Part shown: positions 10,791 through 22,912 of the stretch, piece after piece
How the letters are laid out: each line of letters starts with the position of its first letter
Numbering within the stretch: the first letter of the stretch is position 1
Assembly (NCBI GenBank): GCA_037957365.1
Contig: JARHVA010002373.1
Location: 2,135,001-2,199,000 of the forward strand
DNA: 64,000 nucleotides
Origin: Torreya grandis
Lineage: Eukaryota > Streptophyta > Pinopsida > Cupressales > Taxaceae
Direction of reading: 5' to 3'
Translations under genes and position numbers: made by a program
Notes under the pieces: model-generated
The model's database searches: none
What the model was told of the DNA's origin: nothing
What the model saw: the letters and a program-made list of their open reading frames with translations, nothing else

Positions 10791-13059
10791 ATGGTGGTGT
10801 TTTTTTGGGGTATAACAATTTTATGATCTAAAAGAGGAGAGTTGAGTACGAGTATAAAATATAAGACATAGTGACCAAAATGATGTGGAGGCAAATTTGA
10901 AACATAAATATTTAACACTTATGAAAAAATATTGGCCTCTTAGAAATGATGTAATTCACAATTGAAAATACACCAGTAAAAGAGAAGCAAGTAAAACCAC
11001 CATAGAACCAAAAATGGGTAGTAAATACATGAGGATCACCAAGCTATGTAATTTATTGAAACCAATCAATTTCTTTCCATATGAAGACATTTTATGATCT
11101 AAATAATTATATTAAAAGCCTTTTATTTGTATGTCTATTGATTGAATCATCATACTAGAGAGTGGAAAATAAATTTCAAATGATTAGAACATGTAGTCCA
11201 AGATTAGAAAGTGGTGCTTAATTCATAACTTAAATATTCAATCCAATGAAAAGTATCACACTATGAGTTCTCTACTTGCACATCTCGAGAAGTGGGTAAA
11301 ACTTATCTAGCACTATAAAAAATTAAGTAGATAATATATTATGAACCAAATGATATGGTTGGTACTAAAAATATCTCTACTTCCCCCAACAATAAATTAT
11401 ATGAATTAAAAATATTATTTCATTAACAAATGTAGATCAATGGTGAGACAATATACTTCATCATTTCTAATGGAAGTCAGAAGAATTTAATTTCTCCCAA
11501 ATCATAATTTCAAAAATTGAACTTGAAATTTATACATCATCCATAACCATATGCTAGTGTATGGTCTAGTCTAGGCCTTGAGAAATAGATCACCTAGTAG
11601 TGTCACTTGGTGTACACAATCAAACTTTGTAAAGACATAATACTTTATGACATCTCACCATTATAGGAGTGTGATGTTTTATATGTTTTTAACCATGTAT
11701 TTACCATTAACATGTAGTCTATGAAGTAAATCCTTAAAATTTTGTGATAGGTTGTCATGATCTGAAATACCATATATCATAGTTAGTTCATAAGCTTTCA
11801 GTCATCGGAGCCAGGAAGTGTAAGAATATTGTCAGTTATAGTGGGAAGTATAATATTAATGGTAATAAGTAAATGTAATGACATCCTTATGTCACCATAT
11901 CATAGTGTGGCTTATCTAAAAATATGAAATAAAAAATAATTAAACCATAAGCTAGATGAACACAAGGATATCTTTCAGTCACCTAAATAAGTTCCTACAT
12001 ACTATACACTAAACAATACTATTGATTTGATCCCTTAATTACCTCTACCTCAAACCTCTATATACAACATATCACTTCTATAAAATGAATAGATCAAGTG
12101 GTAGATCCATGAAATCATGGATAATAGACACATCATGCCCAAATCATTGCCTTGTAGAAGCCCAATTATGTTTATGCCAGAGTTGTGAATCAATTAAAAA
12201 ATCTTAACAAGATTAAAGTGAATAACTATTAACCTCATTTAAATATTATGGCATTTTTATACCAAATCCATGCTGTATAAGTATTTTTCAAAATTAATCT
12301 TAAGTTTGGGTATCATCATATTCATGTTAAACCTCTAAATATTTGGAATATAGTCTTAAAAAAAAGGAAGGATTGATTGACTAGTTGGTTATGCCTTTTA
12401 AGTTAACTCATATAACGAATTAATTAATTTTAAGATGTTGAATGACATCCTCAAGCTCTTTACCTATGCCATTTTAAAATCTACCTTAATGACATCTTAA
12501 TCTTTATAAAACATGGGATGAACATCTACACCATGTTGAACTAGTGTTTCACATTTTGTAGAAACACATTTTTGTGATAACATGAATAAATGTTCATTTT
12601 TAATGCAAGAGATAAAATATTTGAGATACATTACACACATATAGAGTGCATGTCTGAACCTAACCAAGATTCAAGTCATACAAGAATGGGAAACACTAAA
12701 TAACTTTACATTTGATTAAAATCTTCTCAGAATTAAAAAAATTATACAAGAGATTTGTGTTTAATTTTTATCTTTTGAACCAAAATACTAAATATGGAAC
12801 TGATTAAAGTTTCATTTAGTTAGTTACATAACAAATATAATTTTATGAACTAAAATTTACACTCTATTTTATGTTAATACTTATGTTACTTGACTATAAA
12901 TTTGGAAGAACATCCAATTCATTCAGTAATCAAATTGACTATCACAAATGGGTATTAACAACACAAGTCCTAGAAAAGAGTTAATTTTTATTATAATAGA
13001 TTAAAAAACATATGATTAGAATCAAAGATATATTTAGAGTATATACTTAAAATAAATAA
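10791..13059. other. Non-coding AT-rich interval
   Basis: I see no open frame of note, no tandem repeat and no terminal structure. It separates the middle minisatellite from the inverted right-hand copy. Confidence 0.5.
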
Positions 13060-14190
13060 TGATGGAGTGATTAAGGATTGTAAGGGATGGTGAGGGTCAA
13101 TGATGGAGTGATAAAGGATGGTGAGGGATGGTGAGGGTCAATGAGGGAATGATTAGCGATGTTTAGGGATGAAGAAAGATTTATTAGGGATTATGAGGGA
13201 TGAGAAGTGAGTGAATAGGGATGATGAGGGATGGTGATAATTAATTAAGGATAAATTAGGGATGATAATCTTGAGTGATTAGAGATGATGAGAGATAATT
13301 AAGGTCAATAACGGAGTGATTAGGGATGAGGAGGGATGAGGAAGTGAATAGGTATGATGAAGGATGAGGAAAGAGAGATTAGGGATGAAGAAATATGGGG
13401 AAGGAGTGATTAGGGATGATGAGGGTCAATGGAGGAGTTATTATGGATGATAAGGGAGTGATTAGAGATGACTAGGGATAGGGAGGGTCTATGAAGGAGT
13501 GATTAGGGACAATGTGGAATGATGAGAGAGTGATTAGGGTTAATGAGGGATGAATAGGAAGTGATTAAGGATGAGGGAGGGATGATGATCAAGTGAAATT
13601 AACATGTAAAATGGTTGTTTGATGTATGTATATCATCAATGTGACCTAATCTACCCTAATAACACCACTTTGCATTAATTTCAAAGTGAGTGGTTTGAAA
13701 AATTCAATTTTGACAAACCTAAAACTCTTAGAAATGCTAGGAATCAATTCAAAAGGCACAAAAACCTAAAAAATGACTATATGTTTACCAAAAATGGATA
13801 TCAATTGTAAAATTTGTCTTAAAATCCATAAATTTAATACTTAGACCTTGAAAATGCCTAAATACTGACCTGATCGGTTTTTGAAAAACTATTTTTCACA
13901 TCATAAGGCATGTAACTGTGATACCAACTCTATCAGATGCTTAATGACCCTAACTTATTATATTTACTAAAATAAATTTATAGTATAAGAAACTAAATGT
14001 AAAAAAATTCTTATACTTAACATTTAGAGTAGTAAATATAAGCTTATGGCCAATGTTGCCTTCACATGCAACTCACACATGCTTGTGGAGATGGTTTTGG
14101 TCTTATAGGAAAAAAACTTGTATGCATTATATAATGCATACACATTTTATAATACATTATATAATGCATACACATTCTATAATACATATA
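13060..14190 (-). repeat. Right arm of the ~1-kb inverted repeat, with minisatellite
   Basis: The segment is the inverted partner of 7345-8365. From 13060 to 13590 it carries the purine-rich complement of the minisatellite (GAGGGATGATTAGGG-type units, almost C-free on the + strand). From 13590 to 14105 it carries the unique part of the arm, including GATACCAACTCTATCAGATG, the complement of the primer-site-like segment. At 14115-14190 two copies of a TATGCATTATATAATGCATA-like palindromic word follow. Divergence between the arms is considerable, so the repeat is old. Confidence 0.75.
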
Positions 14191-16261
14191 TGTTATTTTA
14201 ATTTGAATTGAAAACTGAGCCTTTAGGCTTAGAAATGGCTTGGATTTTTGAGTCAAAGGCTTATGACTGTGCATCTATAGCTGAGATTGAGAGTTTTGAG
14301 AAAAAAAATTAACATCAATCGCCAAATACACTATGGATTTCAACATAAAAATTCAAAAAATTATTACCATCATGGTGAGCATGTTATCCTCTTTCTAAGT
14401 ATATGTTTTTTATAAATTTTTGGCTATTTTAAGGGTTCAAACTATATTTATTTCTAATTTCACCTTTTTTAGGCCACTACATGTTGCACCTATATATGCC
14501 TGTTCATGTTTATCTAATTTTTTTTAGTTGATCCAATTAAAAAATAAATTATATGGTTACAAACTAGGCCTAATTCTACATAGATTTAAATTTTTTTTTT
14601 TTTGAGGTAGTTAGGGTGGGCCACACGACCAACCATCCATTTTTTTGTTAGTTTTTAGGATCTACTTAATTTCAAAATTAATAAAAAAAATTAATTAAAA
14701 AAAATAAAATTGTAACATACTAGAAGATCTTATTTAAATATTTACCAAAAGGTTTCAAACAATATTTAATAATGCTCAGAAAATGGTGTGTTGCATGGCC
14801 ATCTATCTACTATGTTTTCTTAAAACAAAATGGAGGTCCTCTTCAAATTTAAAATGTTTGAACCACTTATACTTAACCATTTAAAAAAAAATAGTTTTTT
14901 GGAAACTAGACTCGAAATGCTACAATTCAAATTTTTATACCATATTTAAATTTTAAGTGTAGCTATCTCAAATTATCTATAGAAATTAAAATTTCTAAAA
15001 TTTCATAAAAATCATGTCCATAGGTAGGCCCATTTTTGTCCCCCAAATTTATGCACTTACCCCAAACAGAATGTATGTCAAGTGGACAAATAATCTACAA
15101 AATTTAGAACCATGGATGCATGAGATTACCTTACAATTTTTGATACATGGAATAATCTTTATTTGGTAAATAGATAAAGTTGTGTGAGGAACCCTATGTC
15201 GTAGATGATTATGACATCTCGATGGGTAACTTCCCCTGATTTGTCTATCATGACATTTACTTTGTTTTGCTTATCGTAATGTTAATTTTTCTCTCTTGGT
15301 TATTAATGTTAGAATGGTGGTATTTATGACATTATGTTCATTTGATATTATATATTCCTTTCATAATGGATATCATTTACACTAGTAGTGGTTGATGATG
15401 TATAACAGATCCTATGTATTTGTAACTCTTGTTGATCTTTTTTACTCATGATCATTGGGGGTCATGAATGTTAATATTGATATTTATGATGTTATTCTTA
15501 TATGTTTTCTCATTATACATTTTAATAATATCAACCAAACTAAATGTAAGGGTGAACTTAGTATAGGTTATGAGATAATACTCTATCCTTAACGATGGGT
15601 TAAAGAGGTTTGAATTTGGGGAAAATTATTTTAAATCTAGACTAACACACTAGATAATATTGGTTGTTTAAATCTAATGAGATATTTTTTCATTTCCCTT
15701 TTCCAAACACAATATTATGGAGGTTGGAATACTTATCCTAGGATAAGGGACCTTTAGATGGTCCAATTAGAAGATAGGTACCCCATGTAAAGGTCAAAGC
15801 TTATCATTAGATTGTTGGACACTAATATGCCATGAGATATATATCCATTATGTAACATAATCCCTATAGGATTATTTATTGGTGGTTTAACTCTAGTTAA
15901 CTATCCTGTGTCAATCTATCACATTCTAGTTTTGTAGACACTTGGATGTGCATATGCAATCTGGTTTTCCATCACTAGTTGGTGTAGTGAGCTTACACAC
16001 AATGTTGGTTTTACTTTGATAAGTAATTAAAAGAAATATTTTGGGGTTTTTTTTATATCTTTTTAGTTTCGTTTGCCATAGAGGATCTGATTTAGGTGCT
16101 TAAAATAGAATCCCCACTATCAAAGGAAAGAACTATCTGCAGATTGACTAACAATTGGTTGTGCCTCTCAGACCTTAATGATTGGCTAAGATAAGTTTGG
16201 ACGCCCTTTATGAAATTTAAACTTGATTGTGTAAGAGGTTTTTATTAAATTTGTTTTTTAT
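14191..16261. other. Non-coding interval
   Basis: No supported feature. A poly-T run lies at about 14588-14602. Two weakly similar stretches near 15290-15360 and 15450-15520 share TTAATGTT, TATTTATGA and ATGTTxTT-like words, suggesting an old local duplication. Confidence 0.45.
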
Positions 16262-16901
16262 TTCATTGGGGATAAGAACACAATTTTGAGTGAGTGTTGG
16301 GTTCGGGTGCAAGACATCCTCTTGATGAAATTGTGGTTCCCATATTTCAACCCCCTCACTAAGTCATTTAACACTAGGCCTATATGGGTGTATCTTCCAC
16401 ACCTCCCCCTATAGTTCTAGGTATATCCCTACTTTAAGGTCATAAAGTATTCTTGGGGAAATATCTATTGACTAATTTTTTTGCTTCATACTTCTCCCAT
16501 GTAACCTTTTCTAGAATCTTGGTAGTTATTGACATCTCAAAAACTATTCTAGGAATAATGGATTTGAGGGTGGGGGACAAAACATAGAAATAATCCCTTG
16601 AAAATAAAGGGTTACCTTTACACTTTCATATATGTTTTGAGATATGATACTTGGTAGTGGGTTGCAGTAGTGCAAAAAAAAGAAGGGGGTTCTACTTGGT
16701 GGAAGGATACCCTTTCCAATTTACTTATAGTGGGGGAAGTCACCCACTAAGAAGGATGTTTTGGAATTGGTTTTGAAAGAGAATATAATCAAGGATATTG
16801 ATTATTTAGGTGAGACCTCTATGGATCTAAAGTATGTGGTGCCAAGATTCAGGGTGGAATTAGAGGATGCCATACCAAAAGGTATTTTGGTCATTGCTTA
16901 A
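16262..16901 (+). pseudogene. DUF4283 / zinc-knuckle protein pseudogene
   Basis: The frame from 16262 reads FIGDKNTILSECWVRVQDIL and then LWFPYFNPLTKSFNTRPIWV and YLPHLPL, the hallmark block of the plant DUF4283 domain (family form: ...W.P.F.P......PVWVRLPNLP...). After a frame change near 16503 it continues as SRILVVIDISK, LRVGDKT and a decayed knuckle (HICFE, then VVGC) followed by KKKGGSTWWKD. A further open stretch at 16740-16901 (KKDVLELVLKENIIKDIDYL) may be the downstream region. DUF4283 proteins occur with LINE-type retrotransposons and in repetitive plant gene families and are presumed to bind nucleic acid. Several stops and at least one frameshift make it a pseudogene. The Tat LTR starts about 100 bases downstream, so this may be an older element into which the Tat array inserted. 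Confidence 0.65.
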
Positions 16902-17001
16902 AATGATAAAATTCAACCCTTAAACAAATTCAAAATCTAAATCCATATATGTTTATATTTAGATATTTTGACAAAAAGAGATGATTGGATTAAGGTTATG
17001 T

Positions 17002-17870
17002 TGGGTGAATATTTTTTCATCAACTAACTGAGGACAAAATGATTATATCAGCCACAATGTAATGAGATAAATCTCTCATCTTAGCAAGGGGAGGTTTCAT
17101 ATAAAATATCATAAACTTAATCTAAACTAAATATTAACTCAGGGGTGAGATCATATCATCCATTTCTCTTTTTTTTAAAATGATGTTTACAAAATAAATG
17201 AAAACTTCCTTAATATTAATTGAATTCACATTAAACCCACGAGAGTACAAAGCCTATCATTGCTTCTCTTGCTGATTTATAACTTATATCATAGTAGAAT
17301 GAGGTGTAGCCTAGAATCTTCACCAAAAACTACAACAAAGCATATAATCACAAAAGATACAAGTAGTTCAAATTATTTCCAATATCTTTCATTCTAAAAC
17401 AATAAAACACAAATTAAAGACAATTGCAGTAGCACAAAGTCTCCATAATCAACTTTAGAACATCTTCCAGATTATTTTCATTCACTCTACTTATTTAATC
17501 AAATAGATAAGATTGTATTAGGAAAAGGACATAAGAACAATTTCCTACACAACACAAGTTATTCCAATACAATGTTTGAAAGGTCACTTGCTTTCTCATT
17601 CACTTGATAAAACTTGAACTTACAATCTAAGCTCAAAGTTTCAAAATGCCTTTCAATTTTGGTAGAGTTTTGCTTCCAATAACTCAAAGATATATTTACG
17701 ATAGAGGCACTCTTTATTTATAGGGAGAGGCCTTGAGGATTTATATAAAAGACCTAATTACTTTGATCGAGTCAAAGATAAAAGTCCTTTTTGACTTAAG
17801 ACTTCCTATATTTTTACATGTAATTACATATAAAAAAATTACATGTAAAAATGCCTGAAGCGGTTGAAAA
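17002..17870 (-). repeat. 3' LTR of Tat copy A
   Basis: It matches 28761-29632 nearly throughout (for example CATCAACTAACTGAGGACAA and ACCCACGAGAGTACAAAGCC against its homologue). The inner-sense end is at 17002 (TGGGTGAAT on +). The other edge is uncertain because the neighbouring extra-ORF sequence is also duplicated in the array; 17870 is an estimate. Confidence 0.75.
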
Positions 17871-20800
17871 ACTACATATGAAAAGTGGAAATTAAACCAA
17901 GAAAAAATATGTTCAATTTTTATCCCTATCTTTCTTCATGTGAGCATCATACATAGTGATAGTTTCTTGCATCTTGATACTGTCTAGACTAACAGTGTTC
18001 TTGAAAATCATCTTAGCTCTGACTATGGCATCTCTTACTATTATGATTAATTTTGCATGACTAGTTAACCTATTTTTTAGATTATCTAGAATTAACTGTT
18101 TATCTAGAATATTGTCCATAGAAGCTATTGAAAATGCCTTATCTTCAATTTTTTTTTGGAATAGACCTTCAAATTCCCATATCATTTCTTCTGATAAAAG
18201 GAATTGGTTATATTATGATGTAAGTTTTCAAGGTAGCTCTTCCAATTTATGTAAAAGATTGAAATCATTTTGTTCACTGAGTTTCCTTAAAGATTCGTGG
18301 TCATTAAGCAATTCTTTAAGCACTTGACTCCTATATGTCAGTGCCTCTTTAGTTTTAGTGTAAGAGTCTCTATCAATAATGACACTGATTGATATTAGAG
18401 TGATTATTTTTAATTTCCTCATATCCATCCATTTGTCAAGATACTTTTTTATGCTTTCAATATCCTAAGAAATAATATTAATAAGATCATCAAGTTCTAC
18501 TTTTATTTTTTTCATTTTATTTCTCTTCTCAAATAACTCTGTGAGTAAGGAAACTCCTTGTGCATGCATCTTGTCCAAGTACTCTTCAAGCACTTTTCCT
18601 TTGAGATAGGTCTTTTCCACTTTCTGAATAATGGGGTCTTCTATGGAAATGACCTCAAGAGTTACTATTTCTGGAGTGAAAGTAATTCTCCTTACCACTA
18701 CATTCAACTATTCCACCATTGCTTTGTAGTGATCCTTCATTTCTTTTTCTCTATCAAATTTTTGAATGAAGATGTCCATGGCTGACTGCATATCACTCTT
18801 GACACTCTCATGAGTTATCTTACCTAATTCAACTCTAGAGATAGAGTAATCACTTACATCAAAATTTTCAATGGTTACATCCTGTGGAGGTCTTGCAATT
18901 TCCAAAAATTTGTGTCCCTTATCCCCAATCAATTTTTAAAGAATCCTTGGCTTCTTTGGGGCCTTGGCTTTTACTGGCACCATTTTATTGAAATCAAAGT
19001 CATTTTGAGAGATGGATTATTTATTCATTTTGGGTGTATAAGATGATAACCATGGTGGGAGCACAAGAGTACTTACACTAGGATCAATCTCCATTATTGA
19101 CATTACTAGAGTTGCACTCGCACAAGTAGTGGAAACAATAGGTGAAGTATCAATAAAAACTGCACATTTTACTGAGTGATCAAAAGCAAAACGATCTTCA
19201 ATATAAAAAAATGGGGATGACAAATTGGGAATTAACCCTAAGTAATGAAGAATATCTTCAAAAGTGCTTTGAGGGTTGTCAAAAATTATTTTGGAAGGAG
19301 AGGGTGATCCAAAAGAGGGAACACTAATTAGAGAAATAGGTGAAGGAGTTGCAACATGTGTGTCAAGCGGGGAAGAAGATATTCCTATTTCTTGTTGCAT
19401 ATTCACTTATAGAGATAAAGTTTCCTTCTCTAATTGATCTATAGGCCTATCGTCAGTCTCTATCTATTCCATCATTATTTCTTTAGCACCTTATTTCTCC
19501 ACTCCCATCTCTTCTATTTCTGACTCTTTTTTCATAAATTTTGACTTCTTCATCATGAATATGATCTTAGGCTTATGTGGCTTGGAAGAAGAAGGGACAT
19601 CACTTTTTTTATTCATCTTATTTTCTACTTTTCTTCTTGTTTCCTCTTGAAATTTAGATTCAGAACCTGTGATGAATTCTTTTAAAGTAATTCTTTTATT
19701 TGCTAACCAATTATTGGTGTTTGCCAATATAGGTTCAAATATTTTCCTCAAGGAAGTTAGCGCTTTTTGTGACCATTGGATTGGAGGAAGAGGGGCATTG
19801 GCAATTTGTTCAGTATTATATCTATCATTAATTAAATCTCCATCATCCACCAAATTTTTAGGGATATCAACAAGTACCAAATATTTAATCTACTCAAGAG
19901 ATAACCTATTGTAGTCTATTTTCCTAACATCTTCCACTATTCTCAAATATTCCTAAACATCTTCAATCATAGGTTCATGAAATTTGGTTTTAATCTTGAT
20001 TACATCATTCACACCCCTATAATCAAAATTTGGTCTTCTTTTGAATTGCTTTAAGGTCACGAGTTGCATTTTAGTTTCCATGGCTCTAGCCTTTTCGACG
20101 GTTAACACTAAAAACCTACCAATTTCAACTGGGAACCTGAAACCAAGATTCTTGAGTTCCATTTTTTTATTATGCATGATGATCATTTATCTACATAGTT
20201 CCATTAAGACCAATTTATCTGAGGGGAATCTTGGAATCATATAAGGATGACCTTGAAAAAAGTCAACCCTTAGGTACAAGAAAGAAGGAAATTGTAAGAG
20301 CATGCATCCAAAATCATTCACAACTGTCCAGGCCTCATCTGACACTCTTCTTTGTTCTAATTGAGGATAAAAAAATACAAAAATACTATAAATAAAGCAT
20401 CATTTACACTCCTAAAATGATGAATAGAACCCTTCAATGTTAATTGAGAGTAGTATTGATACACTGGAGTTACTCTTCTATCTCTTTTTGATGTTAAACC
20501 TAGAAAGATTCTCATTAAAGCTATAATATAGACCAGGTAAGAAGTCATGTAGAATTTGGAGGTAGTGGATACCTTCATCAATTGCTCATGAAAAGTGTTG
20601 CTAACTTGTTATTCCAAGAAGATGACTTGTTTGCCTTGGAGAATTATCTTGATGAAGGGATACATCCATTTATAAAATTGTGAGGAAGAGGGAAAACCTC
20701 TTATCCTACTGAGAAGAGTTATCAGATCACCAAATTCTTTGGTAAAGTCACTTCTTAGAAAAATCCATGGCCACCTTGACAAATTTGCCCTTGGAGTCTT

Positions 20801-21301
20801 GAGCCATTTATTGTTGATTACCTTCTTTGCTTTTTCAAGATCTTTGTCATATTCTCTTTGTGCTTCCAAAAAATCAAGCTATATCACTTCTATAGTAGGA
20901 GGGCACATAAACACTTTATCAATGAACTCAGGATCTAGTCTAATTATCAAATTACCACTAGCATCTAACATAGCCCTAGTATTTTTATTATAAAACTGAG
21001 CACATTGGAGAATAAATTTTGTGTGGTGAGCTACTACAGGGAAAGAAGATACCAAATGAATATTATTGTCAATTATCTTCTTCATTTCATGGCTGGGATT
21101 GCTTGAATTAATTTTTTCCATGAACTCAACCATGTCCACATGACCAATCTCTATATCTTTAATGTCATCAACATTAGAAATAATCAAGGTGATTGAAAAA
21201 ATACCTTGATATTTATACTCCATTGTCTTCAACTTCTTCAGAGAAAATTCAGTCATTTGAAAGGAATTCAATCAAAAAGATGTTGATGAAGAAAGATCCA
21301 T
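17871..21301 (-). pseudogene. Extra ORF between integrase and 3' LTR, copy A (unknown protein, ~1,130 codons)
   Basis: Minus-strand frames between 21301 and 17913 chain into one protein broken by stops and small shifts: start ATG at 21299-21301 (MDLSSSTSF), an early in-frame TGA, then stretches around 20879-21271 (GHVDMVEFMEKINSSNPSHE), 20609-20869 (KWLKTPRANLSRWPW), 20357-20581 (TSKFYMTSYLVYI), 19491-20186, 19017-19406, and a charged helical C-terminal half at 17913-18932 (LKELLNDHESLRKLSEQND) that looks like a coiled coil. No signal peptide or convincing membrane anchor is seen. It occupies the env-like position found in Tat and Athila elements, but nothing visible supports an envelope role. 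Function unknown. A homologous, equally broken copy is at 29671-33056. Confidence 0.7.
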
Positions 21302-21479
21302 AGAAGAAACTACATCAAAAGTCATGTTCATGCAATTAGGAGAAATACTAGCAATCTAGAAAAATTACATGCTAATGATCATGACCATGGAGGTGTGTCT
21401 GAAAGGGTTAAAGTGCGAGCAAGCTGAAAAACCAAAGCAAGACGGGCTTAGAAAAAAAAAATTAAAAATATCCTAGAGT

Positions 21480-22460
21480 TAGGAAATTTGAGAGGATGTT
21501 TGCATGAGCGGCAAAAATTACTGTCCTTACATATGGGGAACATTTGCATTTGCTTCAGCGGCAAAAATTGCCACCCTTGTAGGTAAGGAAAAACTTATAC
21601 TTATGCAGAGGTGGCAATTTTTACTGCCCTCACATATGGTTACATGTGGAAGTGGTGAAAAATGATGATAAGGCATAAGTATGAATTTTCAAGTTTTGAT
21701 GTTCGAGTGACAAAATTCACCACCACTACAAGAAATAGTAGGGGATGTTATGGCAACATAATTCATGAAAGGAGGGTTGGCAGACATAGTTGATAGCTAG
21801 GCTCACTAGGGTAAAGCAATAAAATGAGGGAGGAAATTGAAAACAAAAACCAAATAAAAATAAAATACCAACCTAAAGAAAAATAAAACTAAAAAAAAAA
21901 ACAAAAACTTTGAAGTAAAAATAAAAATCAAAATTCACCCAACAATCTTGAAGTCCTAAGCTTGGCAGTTAGTGAATCCATAATCTTACTCCCTTGCACG
22001 GTTGAATGATTATAGGGAGGAGTCTCAGGAAACTTGAAATGATTAAAATGACAATCAAAAGGTAATTTAAATTCCCCAAAATGAGTTTTACCAACTTCAC
22101 ATGTGTGACCATAAATGTCACATAAATTTCAAGATTTTTTCAAATTTTTTACTTGGGTGGCAAAAATCACCGCCCTCACATTAGACAAGAAAAGTCATAC
22201 AATGGTAGCAAAAAGTGCCACCCATGCAAAGGAAAGGATAAACATGCATTGGTGGCAAAATTTTCTATCAATGCATAGAGGCAAAAAATTAAAAAAACTG
22301 CAAAAGCAACAAAAATCACCACTAGTGCATGGAAAAATGAAAACATGCAAGAGTGGTAATTTTTGTCACTTTTGCATAGAAAAAATGAAAACATGAAAGA
22401 GTGGTGATTTTTGCCACTTTTTCATGGAAATAATGAAATTAGGATAACACCTTAAAAATG
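21480..22460 (-). repeat. Palindromic hairpin array in the Tat spacer, copy A
   Basis: About ten short imperfect palindromes of the form GGTGGCAAAAATYGCCACC recur, mostly followed by a CATGCA/TGCAT-like word: near 21509, 21557, 21607, 21712, 22154, 22203, 22250, 22300, 22352 and 22399, with typical spacing of 45-55 bases inside the two clusters. Each can fold into a short stem with an A/T-rich loop. The array lies between the integrase remnant and the extra ORF and is not coding. The homologous array of copy B is at 33250-35350. Confidence 0.7.
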
Positions 22461-22912
22461 ATCAAAATTGACATTTTGATCATATCAAGACTACAACAAG
22501 TTTCATGATTTTTGGGAAACCATGATGAGGGAGTGTTGTAAACTTTCCCAAGATGTCAGTCAACTTTACTTGAGATCAAGAAAATCTTGTCTCGAATGAT
22601 GAAATTAGAGTATAGATTATGAAATAGATAAGTTTTTGTAGGGGTTGTCCACAAAATGAGTGTAACTAATTTTGGGAACAACAACTAGCTCTAGCTAGAG
22701 AAATTCTATCGATTGATCTTTGAAATGATCGAAGGGAATAGAATCCAATCTCTAAGTGCCTTCATCCATGCCATTGGGCCATATAGTCAATCTACCAAAA
22801 ATAAAAAGACACAAAAAACTAAATAAAAATGAATAAAAACTTATCTTATACTTCAAGGATTAAAGTGTTTCAGATGTTGCCCACTGTAAGGTAGTGAGAA
22901 TGGTGTTCCATC

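Noticed and set aside
18112..18327. Plus-strand frames in the 18-21 kb and 29-33 kb regions
   Set aside because: They are antisense shadows of the extra ORF of the Tat copies; the minus-strand frames carry the consistent protein in both copies.
17871..21301. Calling the extra ORF an envelope gene
   Set aside because: It is in the env position, but I see no signal peptide, cleavage site or membrane anchor. Position alone does not support the function.
21724..21735. Perfect CACTACAAGAAA word, the usual CACTA transposon end
   Set aside because: It is inside the Tat spacer and also occurs in copy B (34332-34343, one mismatch) with collinear sequence on both sides, so no transposon boundary exists there.
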